Positions 7,422-14,884 of a DNA stretch of 18,184 nucleotides are shown here, in pieces. A program made the translations under genes and the position numbers. Every line of letters begins with the position of its first letter. The stretch's first letter is position 1. The notes under the pieces are model-generated. The model worked only from the letters and a program-made list of their open reading frames with translations. It was not told the origin of the DNA and did no database searches. Origin of the DNA: Candidatus Segatella papionis (GTDB lineage Bacteria; Bacteroidota; Bacteroidia; Bacteroidales; Bacteroidaceae); NCBI GenBank assembly GCA_002297965.1, contig DBLF01000105.1, positions 1 to 18,184 of the forward strand. The letters run 5' to 3'.

Positions 7422-8663
7422 ATGAAAAGGAACTTTTTGAAAACCTGCTTGCTTATAGCAAGTATGTTCACTACGTTTTCTTGTAGTGCTAGTCCATCGG
7501 TGATGGATACTCCGAGTGACCCTTCCGCCTCTGGCAATACGAATGGCACGAGCGAATCCATCCCTACCGCCCAGCAATGGAACAAGGACGTGATTGGCTG
7601 GAACCTCGGCAATGAGTTTGAATGCTCTGCTCCAGGACAGGACGGCGAGTCGATGCAAATTGGCAATCCGGATGGCTCCATCAATGCGGAGACTGCTTGG
7701 GGCAATGCCGTTGTCACCAAGAAGATGATTGTCGCCGTGAAGAAGGCGGGCTTCAATGCCGTCCGTATTCCTATCCGTTGGCAATGCCACATCACCAACG
7801 CTCAGGCGATGAGCATCGACAAGGCTTGGATTGCTCGTATCAAGGAAGTCGTGGGCTGGTGCCTCGACAACGACTTGAAGGTCATCATCAATGTGCATCA
7901 TGAGAAATGGCTGGAAGGTCGTCCTACCTATCAATATAAAGAAGAGAACTGCCAGAAACTCGCTCTCCTCTGGATGAACATCGCCTCAGAGTTTGCCAAC
8001 TATGATTATCGCTTGGCTTTCGCTGGTACCAACGAGGTCCACATCAAGGACAACTGGGGCAAGCCTACTGCCGAGAACCTCGAAGTGCAGAATGCTTACA
8101 ACCAGACTTTCGTGGATATGGTTCGTGCCACAGGAGGCAACAACCTCAAGCGCCATCTCATCGTACAGACTTACGTTTGCAACCCTTGGTTTGGTATCGA
8201 GAATGGTGATTTCATCATTCCGAAGGATGCCGAAGGCAATGGTAACAACTATATGAGTGTGGAGTTCCACTACTATCAGCCTTGGAGCTACGCTGGCGAT
8301 TGCACCTACGATTATTGGGGCGATGCCTACAAGCAGTATGGTAAGATTCCTGATAGCAATGAGAAATCGATGACCGACTTCTTTAATACGGTGGTGAATA
8401 CCTGGAGCAGCAAAGGCTTGGGCATCGTGATAGGAGAGTGGGGTGTAACCGACCACTACAAGTCAAACTCCGAGAAAGTGCATGAGAATATGACTTATTA
8501 CTGCAAGTTCTTGACAACCGAGGCTCGCAAGCGTGGTTTCTCCACCTTCGTCTGGGACAACAATCACTTCGGCAACGGCTCAGAGAAGTATGGCATCTTC
8601 GATCGCTTCAAGAGCATGAAGGTCAATGCCCCTTGGATTCTCGAAGGAATCTTTGGAAAGTGA
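7422..8663 (+). CDS. Glycoside hydrolase family 5 endo-glycanase (probable endo-beta-glucanase), lipoprotein
   Basis: The 413-residue product carries the GH5 signature set: GWNLGNEFEC, AVRIPIRW, NVHHEKW (His159-His160), FAGTNEVH with acid/base Glu205, VEFHYYQPW (His283, Tyr285) and IVIGEWGV with nucleophile Glu339. The overall pattern resembles the clade of rumen and gut Prevotella endoglucanases, perhaps subfamily GH5_4; the subfamily is a guess. The N-terminus has a lipobox-like TFSC with Cys21, followed by a Ser/Pro/Thr linker to about residue 48. Unlike the SusD and glycan-binding lipoproteins here, residues after the Cys (SASPS) are not acidic, so surface export is less certain. It is the first gene of the operon, 74 bp before susC. 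It should make the initial cuts in the polysaccharide backbone or process captured chains. No CBM is attached. Confidence 0.92.
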   Translation: MKRNFLKTCLLIASMFTTFSCSASPSVMDTPSDPSASGNTNGTSESIPTAQQWNKDVIGWNLGNEFECSAPGQDGESMQIGNPDGSINAETAWGNAVVTKKMIVAVKKAGFNAVRIPIRWQCHITNAQAMSIDKAWIARIKEVVGWCLDNDLKVIINVHHEKWLEGRPTYQYKEENCQKLALLWMNIASEFANYDYRLAFAGTNEVHIKDNWGKPTAENLEVQNAYNQTFVDMVRATGGNNLKRHLIVQTYVCNPWFGIENGDFIIPKDAEGNGNNYMSVEFHYYQPWSYAGDCTYDYWGDAYKQYGKIPDSNEKSMTDFFNTVVNTWSSKGLGIVIGEWGVTDHYKSNSEKVHENMTYYCKFLTTEARKRGFSTFVWDNNHFGNGSEKYGIFDRFKSMKVNAPWILEGIFGK

Positions 8664-8671
8664 TTTTAAGT

Positions 8672-8699
8672 GAAGAGTGAAGAACGAAGAGTGAAGAAT
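8672..8699. repeat. 14-bp tandem duplication in the GH5-susC spacer
   Basis: GAAGAGTGAAGAAC (8672-8685) is followed directly by GAAGAGTGAAGAAT (8686-8699), with 13 of 14 bases identical. Each unit itself contains overlapping GTGAAGA-like heptamers, and a partial extra heptamer precedes it. It begins 8 bp after the GH5 stop, leaving about 38 bp of ordinary A-rich leader before susC. Confidence 0.85.
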
Positions 8700-8737
8700 T
8701 CATTTGTAATTATTAAACTAAAAACAAGATATCAATT

Positions 8738-11700
8738 ATGAGAAAAAAGACAATGTTTCTCGGCCTGCTCGGTGCAGGTTTGATGTGGATGCCTACTTCT
8801 GCCATCCTCGCTGCTCAGATGAACAATGCAGCGATGAGCGTTCAGCAGAACCAGGGTATCAAGGGTACCGTGGTGGATGCCACTGGCGAAACCCTTATCG
8901 GTGCTAGCGTAAAGGTGGCTGGTACAACCATTGGTGCCGTTACCGACCTAGATGGTAACTTTACCTTGAATTGTAAGCCAGGCGCTACACTCGAAGTGAG
9001 CTATGTAGGCTACAAGACTTTGACTGTGAAAGCTGCTAATGGCATGAAAATCACTTTGCACGAGGATGGCAAGGCCTTGAATGAGGTTGTGGTGACAGCC
9101 CTCGGTATCAAACGCGACCGCAAGGCGCTTGGTTATGGCTTGGAGGAAGTGAAGGGTGAGGAACTCACCAAGGCGAAGGAAACCAACGTCATCAACTCCC
9201 TCTCTGGTAAGGTGGCTGGTCTCGTGGTACAGAACACAGCCGGCGGTGCATCTGGTTCTACCCGTGTGCTCCTTCGTGGTAATACAGAAATGGCAGGCAA
9301 CAACCAACCGCTCTATGTGGTGGATGGTGTGCCTTTGGACAATACAAACTTTGGTAGCGCTGGTGAAGCTGGTGGCTATGACCTCGGTGATGGTATCTCT
9401 GCCATCAACCCTGACGACATCGAGACCATGACCGTTTTGAAAGGCCCTGCAGCCTCAGCCCTCTATGGTAGCCGTGCTTCCCACGGTGTTATCTTGATTA
9501 CAACCAAGAAGGCTGAGAAGGATAAAATTTCCGTGGAGTACAATGGTTCTTATACCGTAGATACCCAGTTGGCTAAGTGGGATGAAATCCAGGAGGTGTA
9601 TGGTATGGGTTACAATGGTGCCCTCCCAACTTCATCTACTTCGGGTACCAACTCTAGTTGGGGTCCTAAGGCTGATGACTTCATGTTCAAGTATTTCGAT
9701 GGCGAGGAGCGTCCGTTCATGATGCACCCTAACAATGCGTCCGATTTCTTCCGTACAGGTTTCACTACCCAGAACTCAGCCATTCTTTCCGTCAACTCTG
9801 GTAAGACAGGTATGCGTTTCTCTGTTACCGATATGCGCAACAAGGACATCCTGCCTAACACCAATATGAGTCGTGATAACTTCAACCTCCGTGTCAATAC
9901 CTCGGCTGGTCCTGTGGATTTCGACTTCACAGCCAACTATACTCGTGAGAAGGTGAAGAACCGTCCTGCATTGGGCGACTCCCAGAGCAATGTGGGTAAG
10001 AACCTCATGACCCTTGCCGGTACCTACGACCAGGCTTGGCTCAAACGCTATGAGGATGCCGACGGCAACTACTCCAACTGGAATGGTAACGACCAGTACA
10101 ACAAGAACCCATACTGGGATCTCTACAAGAACAGCAATACATCCGACAAGGACGTGTTCCGTTTCACCGGTAAGGCCATCTGGAACATCGACAAGCACCT
10201 CAAGTTGCAGGGTACCATCGGTACCGACATCAACAGCATGAACTTCGAGGACTTCATCGCCAAGACCACTCCTGGAACTCCAGCTGGAAAGCTTACCGAC
10301 CAAATCTTCAACAACCGCACATTGAACGCCGAGATTCTCGCCCTCTACAACAACTCATGGGGCGACTTCGATGTCAACGCTACCGCTGGTGGCAACATCT
10401 TCAAGGTGAATAACAAGACCACCACCAACGTAGGTCTCAACCAGCAGATGAGTGGTATCCAGAACATCATGAACTATCAGGAGCAGAACACTCGCGAGAG
10501 CATGTACAAGAAGCAAATCAGCTCTCTCTATGCCAGTGCGAGCCTCGGCTACAAACATACTTACTATTTGGAGGGAACCATTCGTGGCGACAAGTCATCT
10601 ACGCTCCCTACCAACAACAATACATACGTATATCCATCTGTATCAGGTAGCTTGGTGTTCTCCGAGTTTATCAAGAACAAGAAGATTATCAACTATGGTA
10701 AGATTCGTGCATCTTGGGCAAAGGTAGGTAGCGATACCGACCCATATCAGTTGGCGCTCAACTATACCACGGGCAAGTACAGCTACTCCGGCTATACCAT
10801 CGGTATGATAGCCAACTCCACCCAGCCAAACAAGGACTTGAAGCCAACCATGACAGGTTCTTATGAACTCGGTTTGGAGATGAAGTTCTTCAATGGTCGA
10901 TTGGGCTTGGATGCCACCTATTACAACCAGAACTCCAAGGACCAAATCTTGAGCTTGGCTTCCACCACCACCTCAGGCTATGCTTACCGCCTCATCAATG
11001 CCGGTGAGATACAGAACAAGGGTGTCGAGATAGCCCTCAACGGTCGTGCGCTCCAAATCAAGGACTTCGCCTGGGACTTGGGTATCAACTTCTCGAAGAA
11101 CACCAACAAGGTGAAGTCGCTCACCGATGGCATGGACTACTTCGAGTTAGCCAAGGCAACTTGGTGTGGTGTATCGGTAGGAGCCCAGGTGGGAGAGAAC
11201 TACGGTGCCATTCGTGGCCACGACTTCCTCTACAACGACAAGGGACAGGTGATTATCGATGCAGCCACAGGTCTGCCAAAGGTTGACCAGGAAATCAAGA
11301 CCATCGGCAACTCCTCTTGGGATTGGACAGGTGGTTTCTACTCCACCTTCACCTATAAGAACTTCCGCCTCTCCGCATCCTTCGATGTGAAGGTGGGTGC
11401 CGACATCTACTCAATGTCTATGCGCTCCGCTTACCAGACAGGTAAGGCAAAGGGAACATTGGCAGGTCGTGAGGAGTGGTACGCTTCCGAGGAGGCTCGC
11501 CAGGCAGCAGGCATGGACATCGCCGCATGGCGTGAGGCTGGCAACTGCAAGGGCTTCGTGGCAGAGGGTGTCATCGACAATGGAGATGGTACATATCGCA
11601 AGAACGACATCGCCGTAAATCCTGAGGATTACTGGAAGCATATCGCCACCAGCGTACAGAGCGCCTTCGTCTATGACAACTCTTACGTGAAGTGCCGTGA

Positions 11701-11914
11701 GATTACCTTCGGATACACCTTCCCAGAGAGCATCTTGGGCAAGTATGTGAAGGGCTTGACCGTATCGTTCGTGGCTCGTAACCCATTCATCGTTTGGAAG
11801 AACATTCCTAACATCGACCCAGACTCCAGCTACAATACATCGGGGCTCGGTTTGGAGTATGGCTCGCTGCCATCTCGCAAGAGCTATGGTTTGAACGTAA
11901 ACGTGAAGTTCTAA
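8738..11914 (+). CDS. SusC-like TonB-dependent outer-membrane transporter (SusC/RagA family)
   Basis: The 1058-residue product begins with a signal peptide (MRKKTMFLGLLGAGL, cleavage probably near residues 25-27). A CarboxypepD_reg-like domain follows (~40-115, GIKGTVVDATGETLIGASV). The TonB box EVVVTALGIKRD starts at Glu116. The plug contains RVLLRGNTEM, PLYVVDGVPLDN and ALYGSRASHGVILITTK. The rest is the beta-barrel, ending in a hydrophobic/aromatic C-terminal strand (YGLNVNVKF). The length is typical for SusC/RagA. It imports oligosaccharides in complex with its SusD lid, encoded 21 bp downstream, using energy from TonB-ExbBD. It belongs to the operon started at 7331. No frameshift or missing segment is seen. 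Confidence 0.96.
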   Translation: MRKKTMFLGLLGAGLMWMPTSAILAAQMNNAAMSVQQNQGIKGTVVDATGETLIGASVKVAGTTIGAVTDLDGNFTLNCKPGATLEVSYVGYKTLTVKAANGMKITLHEDGKALNEVVVTALGIKRDRKALGYGLEEVKGEELTKAKETNVINSLSGKVAGLVVQNTAGGASGSTRVLLRGNTEMAGNNQPLYVVDGVPLDNTNFGSAGEAGGYDLGDGISAINPDDIETMTVLKGPAASALYGSRASHGVILITTKKAEKDKISVEYNGSYTVDTQLAKWDEIQEVYGMGYNGALPTSSTSGTNSSWGPKADDFMFKYFDGEERPFMMHPNNASDFFRTGFTTQNSAILSVNSGKTGMRFSVTDMRNKDILPNTNMSRDNFNLRVNTSAGPVDFDFTANYTREKVKNRPALGDSQSNVGKNLMTLAGTYDQAWLKRYEDADGNYSNWNGNDQYNKNPYWDLYKNSNTSDKDVFRFTGKAIWNIDKHLKLQGTIGTDINSMNFEDFIAKTTPGTPAGKLTDQIFNNRTLNAEILALYNNSWGDFDVNATAGGNIFKVNNKTTTNVGLNQQMSGIQNIMNYQEQNTRESMYKKQISSLYASASLGYKHTYYLEGTIRGDKSSTLPTNNNTYVYPSVSGSLVFSEFIKNKKIINYGKIRASWAKVGSDTDPYQLALNYTTGKYSYSGYTIGMIANSTQPNKDLKPTMTGSYELGLEMKFFNGRLGLDATYYNQNSKDQILSLASTTTSGYAYRLINAGEIQNKGVEIALNGRALQIKDFAWDLGINFSKNTNKVKSLTDGMDYFELAKATWCGVSVGAQVGENYGAIRGHDFLYNDKGQVIIDAATGLPKVDQEIKTIGNSSWDWTGGFYSTFTYKNFRLSASFDVKVGADIYSMSMRSAYQTGKAKGTLAGREEWYASEEARQAAGMDIAAWREAGNCKGFVAEGVIDNGDGTYRKNDIAVNPEDYWKHIATSVQSAFVYDNSYVKCREITFGYTFPESILGKYVKGLTVSFVARNPFIVWKNIPNIDPDSSYNTSGLGLEYGSLPSRKSYGLNVNVKF

Positions 11915-11935
11915 CTTTTAAAAAAGTAAATTAAA

Positions 11936-13714
11936 ATGAACAATATAATCAAGAAATATATGAGTAAGGGCAGCCTGATGATGGCTTTTGCCCTGATGGC
12001 GACAGGCACAGCGATGACCTCTTGCTCTGACGATACCTTGAGCAACATCAATACCGACAAGACCAAGGTGAGCGAGCTTGACCCTAACGCACAGCTGACC
12101 ACATCTTTGTTGCAGACTTATGGTGACTTTAGTTTGATGGACACCTACCGTAACTATATCTCGGGTTTCACTCAGCACTTCGCTGGTGGTTGGAACGTAA
12201 CCAACTATGCGGGTTCCAATTTCTTCGAGGATGACATCGCTCGTCGTATCTGGGACCGCTACTACGAGGTAAGTATCAAGAATCTCGTGGATGCCATCCA
12301 CAACTCGGAGGACAAGGCAAACCTGAATGCGGCACTTCGCATCCATCGTGTCTATCTCCTTTCTGTGTTGGCAGATACCTATGGCGATATTCCTGCTTCT
12401 GAGGCAGGTTTGGGTTACATCTCTGGTATCTCCACCCCAAAGTATGATACCGTAGAGGATATTTACAACTGGTTCTTCGAGGAGCTTGATGCTTGCGAGC
12501 AGCAACTCGGCACGGGTACCGACCATATCTCTGGCGACGTAACCAGCATGGGTGGCGATGTAGCCAAGTGGAAGAAGTATGCCAACGCCCTTCGTATGCG
12601 TTATGCCATGCGAATTTCGGATGTAAATCCACAGAAAGCACAGGAAGAGTTTGAGAAGGCTGTGGCTGCCGGTGCCATCGCTAGCGCTGCCGACGATGCT
12701 TACATCAAGTATGCCGACTCTCCTTATACCTATTATGATGGTGCCAACGACTACGACTTCCGCGCCAATGCCTTGGGTGAGATACTGTATGGTCAGGACG
12801 CAACCTCTCCAACCTTCGTAAGTTCGCAGTTGTTCTATCAGTTGCAGAACACCAACGACCCTCGCCTCTACCGCATCTGCCGTCACTACTACAACATCAA
12901 GCGTAGTCAGGTGAAGCCAGACAAGGAGGAGAACATCGACTTGACCGCCGAGATGTTGGCTTACTTCCAGCGTTCTGCAACAGGTGAGGAACCTTGTAAC
13001 CCAGGTGCCGCTTGGTATAGTGACTGGATGAATGTGGCTGCCACTTCCGAGTTCCCTACTCTCCAGAAGAAGGCTGACATAGATGCCAACAACTACGACA
13101 ACTCGGATTATCGTGCTCGTGCGATGCGTCCATGTTTGAACATCGACTTCGAGATGCCTTCTTGCCCTGGCGACTTGATGAGCTATGCAGAGGTGGAATT
13201 CCTCTTGGCTGAGGCTAAGACCAAGGGATGGAATGTGGCTGGTGATGCTGAGAGCCATTACGAGGCAGGTGTTCGTGCCAGCATGCAGTTGCTCAACAAC
13301 TATTATCTCACATCCAATAAGATTTCAGACGCAGAGATCGATGAGTTCATCGCCAACAACAAATTGGGCGACAACCCTAAGGAGACCATCAATACCCAGG
13401 CTTGGATTCTCCACATGATGAATCCTTCCGAGGCTTGGGCTAATATGCGCCGTTCCGATTATCCTGCCATCTTGGATAGAAGTCGCCTCGGCATCTTCAC
13501 CAATGGCTTTACTTACACCGATTCGGATATGTCGATGCCTACTCGCTTGCGCTATCCAGAGTTGGAAGGTCAGTACAACAGCGTGAACTACAAGGCTGCC
13601 ATCGAGCGTATGGGCGGTACCGACAACTGGCACTCTAAGTTGTACTGGGACAAGAGCGACATCCATGTACAGGGTGAGTTCAATCCTCCATTCGGAAAGG
13701 GATACATTAAGTAA
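11936..13714 (+). CDS. SusD/RagB-like surface glycan-binding lipoprotein
   Basis: The 592-residue product has a type II signal with lipobox MTSC (Cys30), followed by SDDT, a Ser-Asp-Asp pattern that matches the Bacteroidetes lipoprotein surface-export signal. SusD-type features are helical TPR-like segments (AALRIHRVYLLSVLADTYGD, WKKYANALRMRYAMRI) and a C-terminal region with TRLRYPELEGQYNSVNY and NWHSKLYWDK. The latter is closest to the SusD-like_2 group (PF12771) rather than to classic starch SusD; this is from memory and not searched. SusD proteins cap the SusC barrel and deliver glycans to it. The start at 11936 lies 21 bp after the susC stop, so the pair is probably translationally coupled; an internal Met9 is possible but would shorten the positive n-region. 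Aromatic residues abound in the central region, as expected for sugar stacking. Confidence 0.93.
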   Translation: MNNIIKKYMSKGSLMMAFALMATGTAMTSCSDDTLSNINTDKTKVSELDPNAQLTTSLLQTYGDFSLMDTYRNYISGFTQHFAGGWNVTNYAGSNFFEDDIARRIWDRYYEVSIKNLVDAIHNSEDKANLNAALRIHRVYLLSVLADTYGDIPASEAGLGYISGISTPKYDTVEDIYNWFFEELDACEQQLGTGTDHISGDVTSMGGDVAKWKKYANALRMRYAMRISDVNPQKAQEEFEKAVAAGAIASAADDAYIKYADSPYTYYDGANDYDFRANALGEILYGQDATSPTFVSSQLFYQLQNTNDPRLYRICRHYYNIKRSQVKPDKEENIDLTAEMLAYFQRSATGEEPCNPGAAWYSDWMNVAATSEFPTLQKKADIDANNYDNSDYRARAMRPCLNIDFEMPSCPGDLMSYAEVEFLLAEAKTKGWNVAGDAESHYEAGVRASMQLLNNYYLTSNKISDAEIDEFIANNKLGDNPKETINTQAWILHMMNPSEAWANMRRSDYPAILDRSRLGIFTNGFTYTDSDMSMPTRLRYPELEGQYNSVNYKAAIERMGGTDNWHSKLYWDKSDIHVQGEFNPPFGKGYIK

Positions 13715-13722
13715 TGGATAAG

Positions 13723-13750
13723 TAAGAATTAATAATTAAGAATTAATAAT
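13723..13750. repeat. Perfect 14-bp tandem duplication in the susD to glycan-binding-protein spacer
   Basis: TAAGAATTAATAAT occurs twice in exact tandem (13723-13736, 13737-13750), followed by a partial third copy TAAG (13751-13754) running to the next start codon. The unit therefore forms the ribosome-binding leader of the gene at 13756. Confidence 0.9.
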
Positions 13751-13755
13751 TAAGG

Positions 13756-14754
13756 ATGAATAAGACAATGAAACAATATAAGGGAAAGGTCTTGAAGGCT
13801 GTGATGATGCTCTTCGCTGTGAGCTTCGCGCTCGCTGGCACATCTGCTTTGACTTCTTGTTCTTCTGACGATGACCCATTCTTCACCGTCAGCGAAGACG
13901 ACAGTCCACGTATCTTGAACACCGACTTGGCTGATTCCAAGATAGACCGCAAGACGAACTATAAGTTGGAAATCAAGGTGACTCCTGTTCACTATACCAC
14001 GGTGACTTGGTTGCTTGACGGCACACAGATTGCCGAGGGTACCACCATCGACCAGACTTTGCCAGTGGGCAGCCATGAGTTGAAGATTGTGGCTACCACT
14101 ACCAAGGGCAAGACCACTTCTCGCACCTTGAATGTAACTGTGACTCCTGCTGCCGACGACCCAGCCTTGGGTACCAACGCCATCGAACTTTGGGTGGCTC
14201 CAGGAGAAACCACAACCATCCATAAGTGCAAGAACTTGGGTACCGTACAGAAGGTGCTCATCGGTGGCAAGGAAGCAGCCTTCGAAGTGCTCGAAGAGGG
14301 TACTGCCTTGAAAGTGACAGCACCATCAGATCTTGCCAATGGCGATTACGACATCACATTGGTGGATGGCGAGGGTGTTCAGTTTGCCGGTGGTACCATC
14401 AAGGTAACCACAGAGGCTCGTCCATCTATGGAGAATACCATCTGGGAAGGTGAGTTTGCCGTGACATGGGGTACTCCATTCGATGCCTTGAAGGATACCT
14501 TCCTCTCTAAGGTGAAGGCTGGCACCATCCTCCGTGTCTATGTAGATGGCTCAGGACAGGGCACGGCTACTACGGCTTGGTGGAACAACCTCCTGACAGG
14601 TAAGGGCGACCCAGAGCGTGGCGACATCATGGTGAATGGTCCTGCTACCTGGGAGTTTGAGTTGACCGACTTCTCTATCCAACTCTTGACAGAGCAGAAC
14701 GGTCTCCTCATCGTTGGAGATGGCTATACAGTCAAGAAAGTGACTATTGAATAA
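13756..14754 (+). CDS. Surface glycan-binding lipoprotein (SusE/SGBP position), Ig/IPT-like domains
   Basis: The 332-residue lipoprotein has lipobox LTSC (Cys35) followed by SSDDD, a strong surface-export signature. After it, ~50-130 looks like a PKD/Ig-like beta-sandwich (VTWLLDGTQIAEGTT, SHELKIVATTTKGKT). ~140-220 looks like an IPT/TIG domain (NLGTVQKVLIGGKEAAF). ~225-332 is a C-terminal beta-rich domain with exposed-looking Trp residues (TIWEGEF, VTWG, TAWWNN), the likely sugar-binding part. This tandem-Ig architecture with a C-terminal binding domain is typical of SGBPs encoded directly after susD, which hold polysaccharide at the surface; no enzymatic motif is seen. It is the last gene of the operon, followed by a terminator at 14765. 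The C-terminal domain is not one I can assign to a named CBM family. Confidence 0.82.
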   Translation: MNKTMKQYKGKVLKAVMMLFAVSFALAGTSALTSCSSDDDPFFTVSEDDSPRILNTDLADSKIDRKTNYKLEIKVTPVHYTTVTWLLDGTQIAEGTTIDQTLPVGSHELKIVATTTKGKTTSRTLNVTVTPAADDPALGTNAIELWVAPGETTTIHKCKNLGTVQKVLIGGKEAAFEVLEEGTALKVTAPSDLANGDYDITLVDGEGVQFAGGTIKVTTEARPSMENTIWEGEFAVTWGTPFDALKDTFLSKVKAGTILRVYVDGSGQGTATTAWWNNLLTGKGDPERGDIMVNGPATWEFELTDFSIQLLTEQNGLLIVGDGYTVKKVTIE

Positions 14755-14764
14755 GTTTATGTTG

Positions 14765-14801
14765 AGCCTTCCCTGTTCCTGGTAATAGGGGAGGCTTTTT
14801 T
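14765..14801 (+). terminator. Rho-independent terminator closing the GH5-susCD-SGBP operon
   Basis: AGCCTTCCC (14765-14773) pairs with GGGGAGGCT (14788-14796) with one G-U wobble across a 14-nt loop, and is followed by six T residues (14796-14801). The strong G/C stem and T-tract imply that GH3 is at least partly transcribed separately. Confidence 0.88.
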
Positions 14802-14884
14802 CTCTGATTTCACCTTGTTATATATATATAATATAATTGAGAATAGTTCGTTTATGAAATAAAAACGACTAAAAAGACATCTTT
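14802..14884 (+). promoter_or_regulatory. GH3 upstream region, promoter expected but not resolved
   Basis: The 83 bp between the operon terminator and the GH3 start must hold a promoter if GH3 is an independent unit. It contains an alternating TA tract (14818-14838) and one weak -7-like sequence, TAGTTCGT (14844-14851), which keeps only TAnnTT of the consensus. No TTTG lies at the right spacing. The promoter is inferred from gene arrangement, not from a good match. Confidence 0.25.

Noticed and set aside
11918..13258. 446-codon open frame on the - strand opposite susD
   Set aside because: No motif is recognisable, and it runs across the susC-susD junction on the opposite strand. The + strand product is a clear SusD-like lipoprotein.
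14818..14838. Alternating TA tract before GH3 read as a -10 box
   Set aside because: The E. coli style TATAAT box is not the main signal in Bacteroidetes, and simple TA repeats match it by chance.
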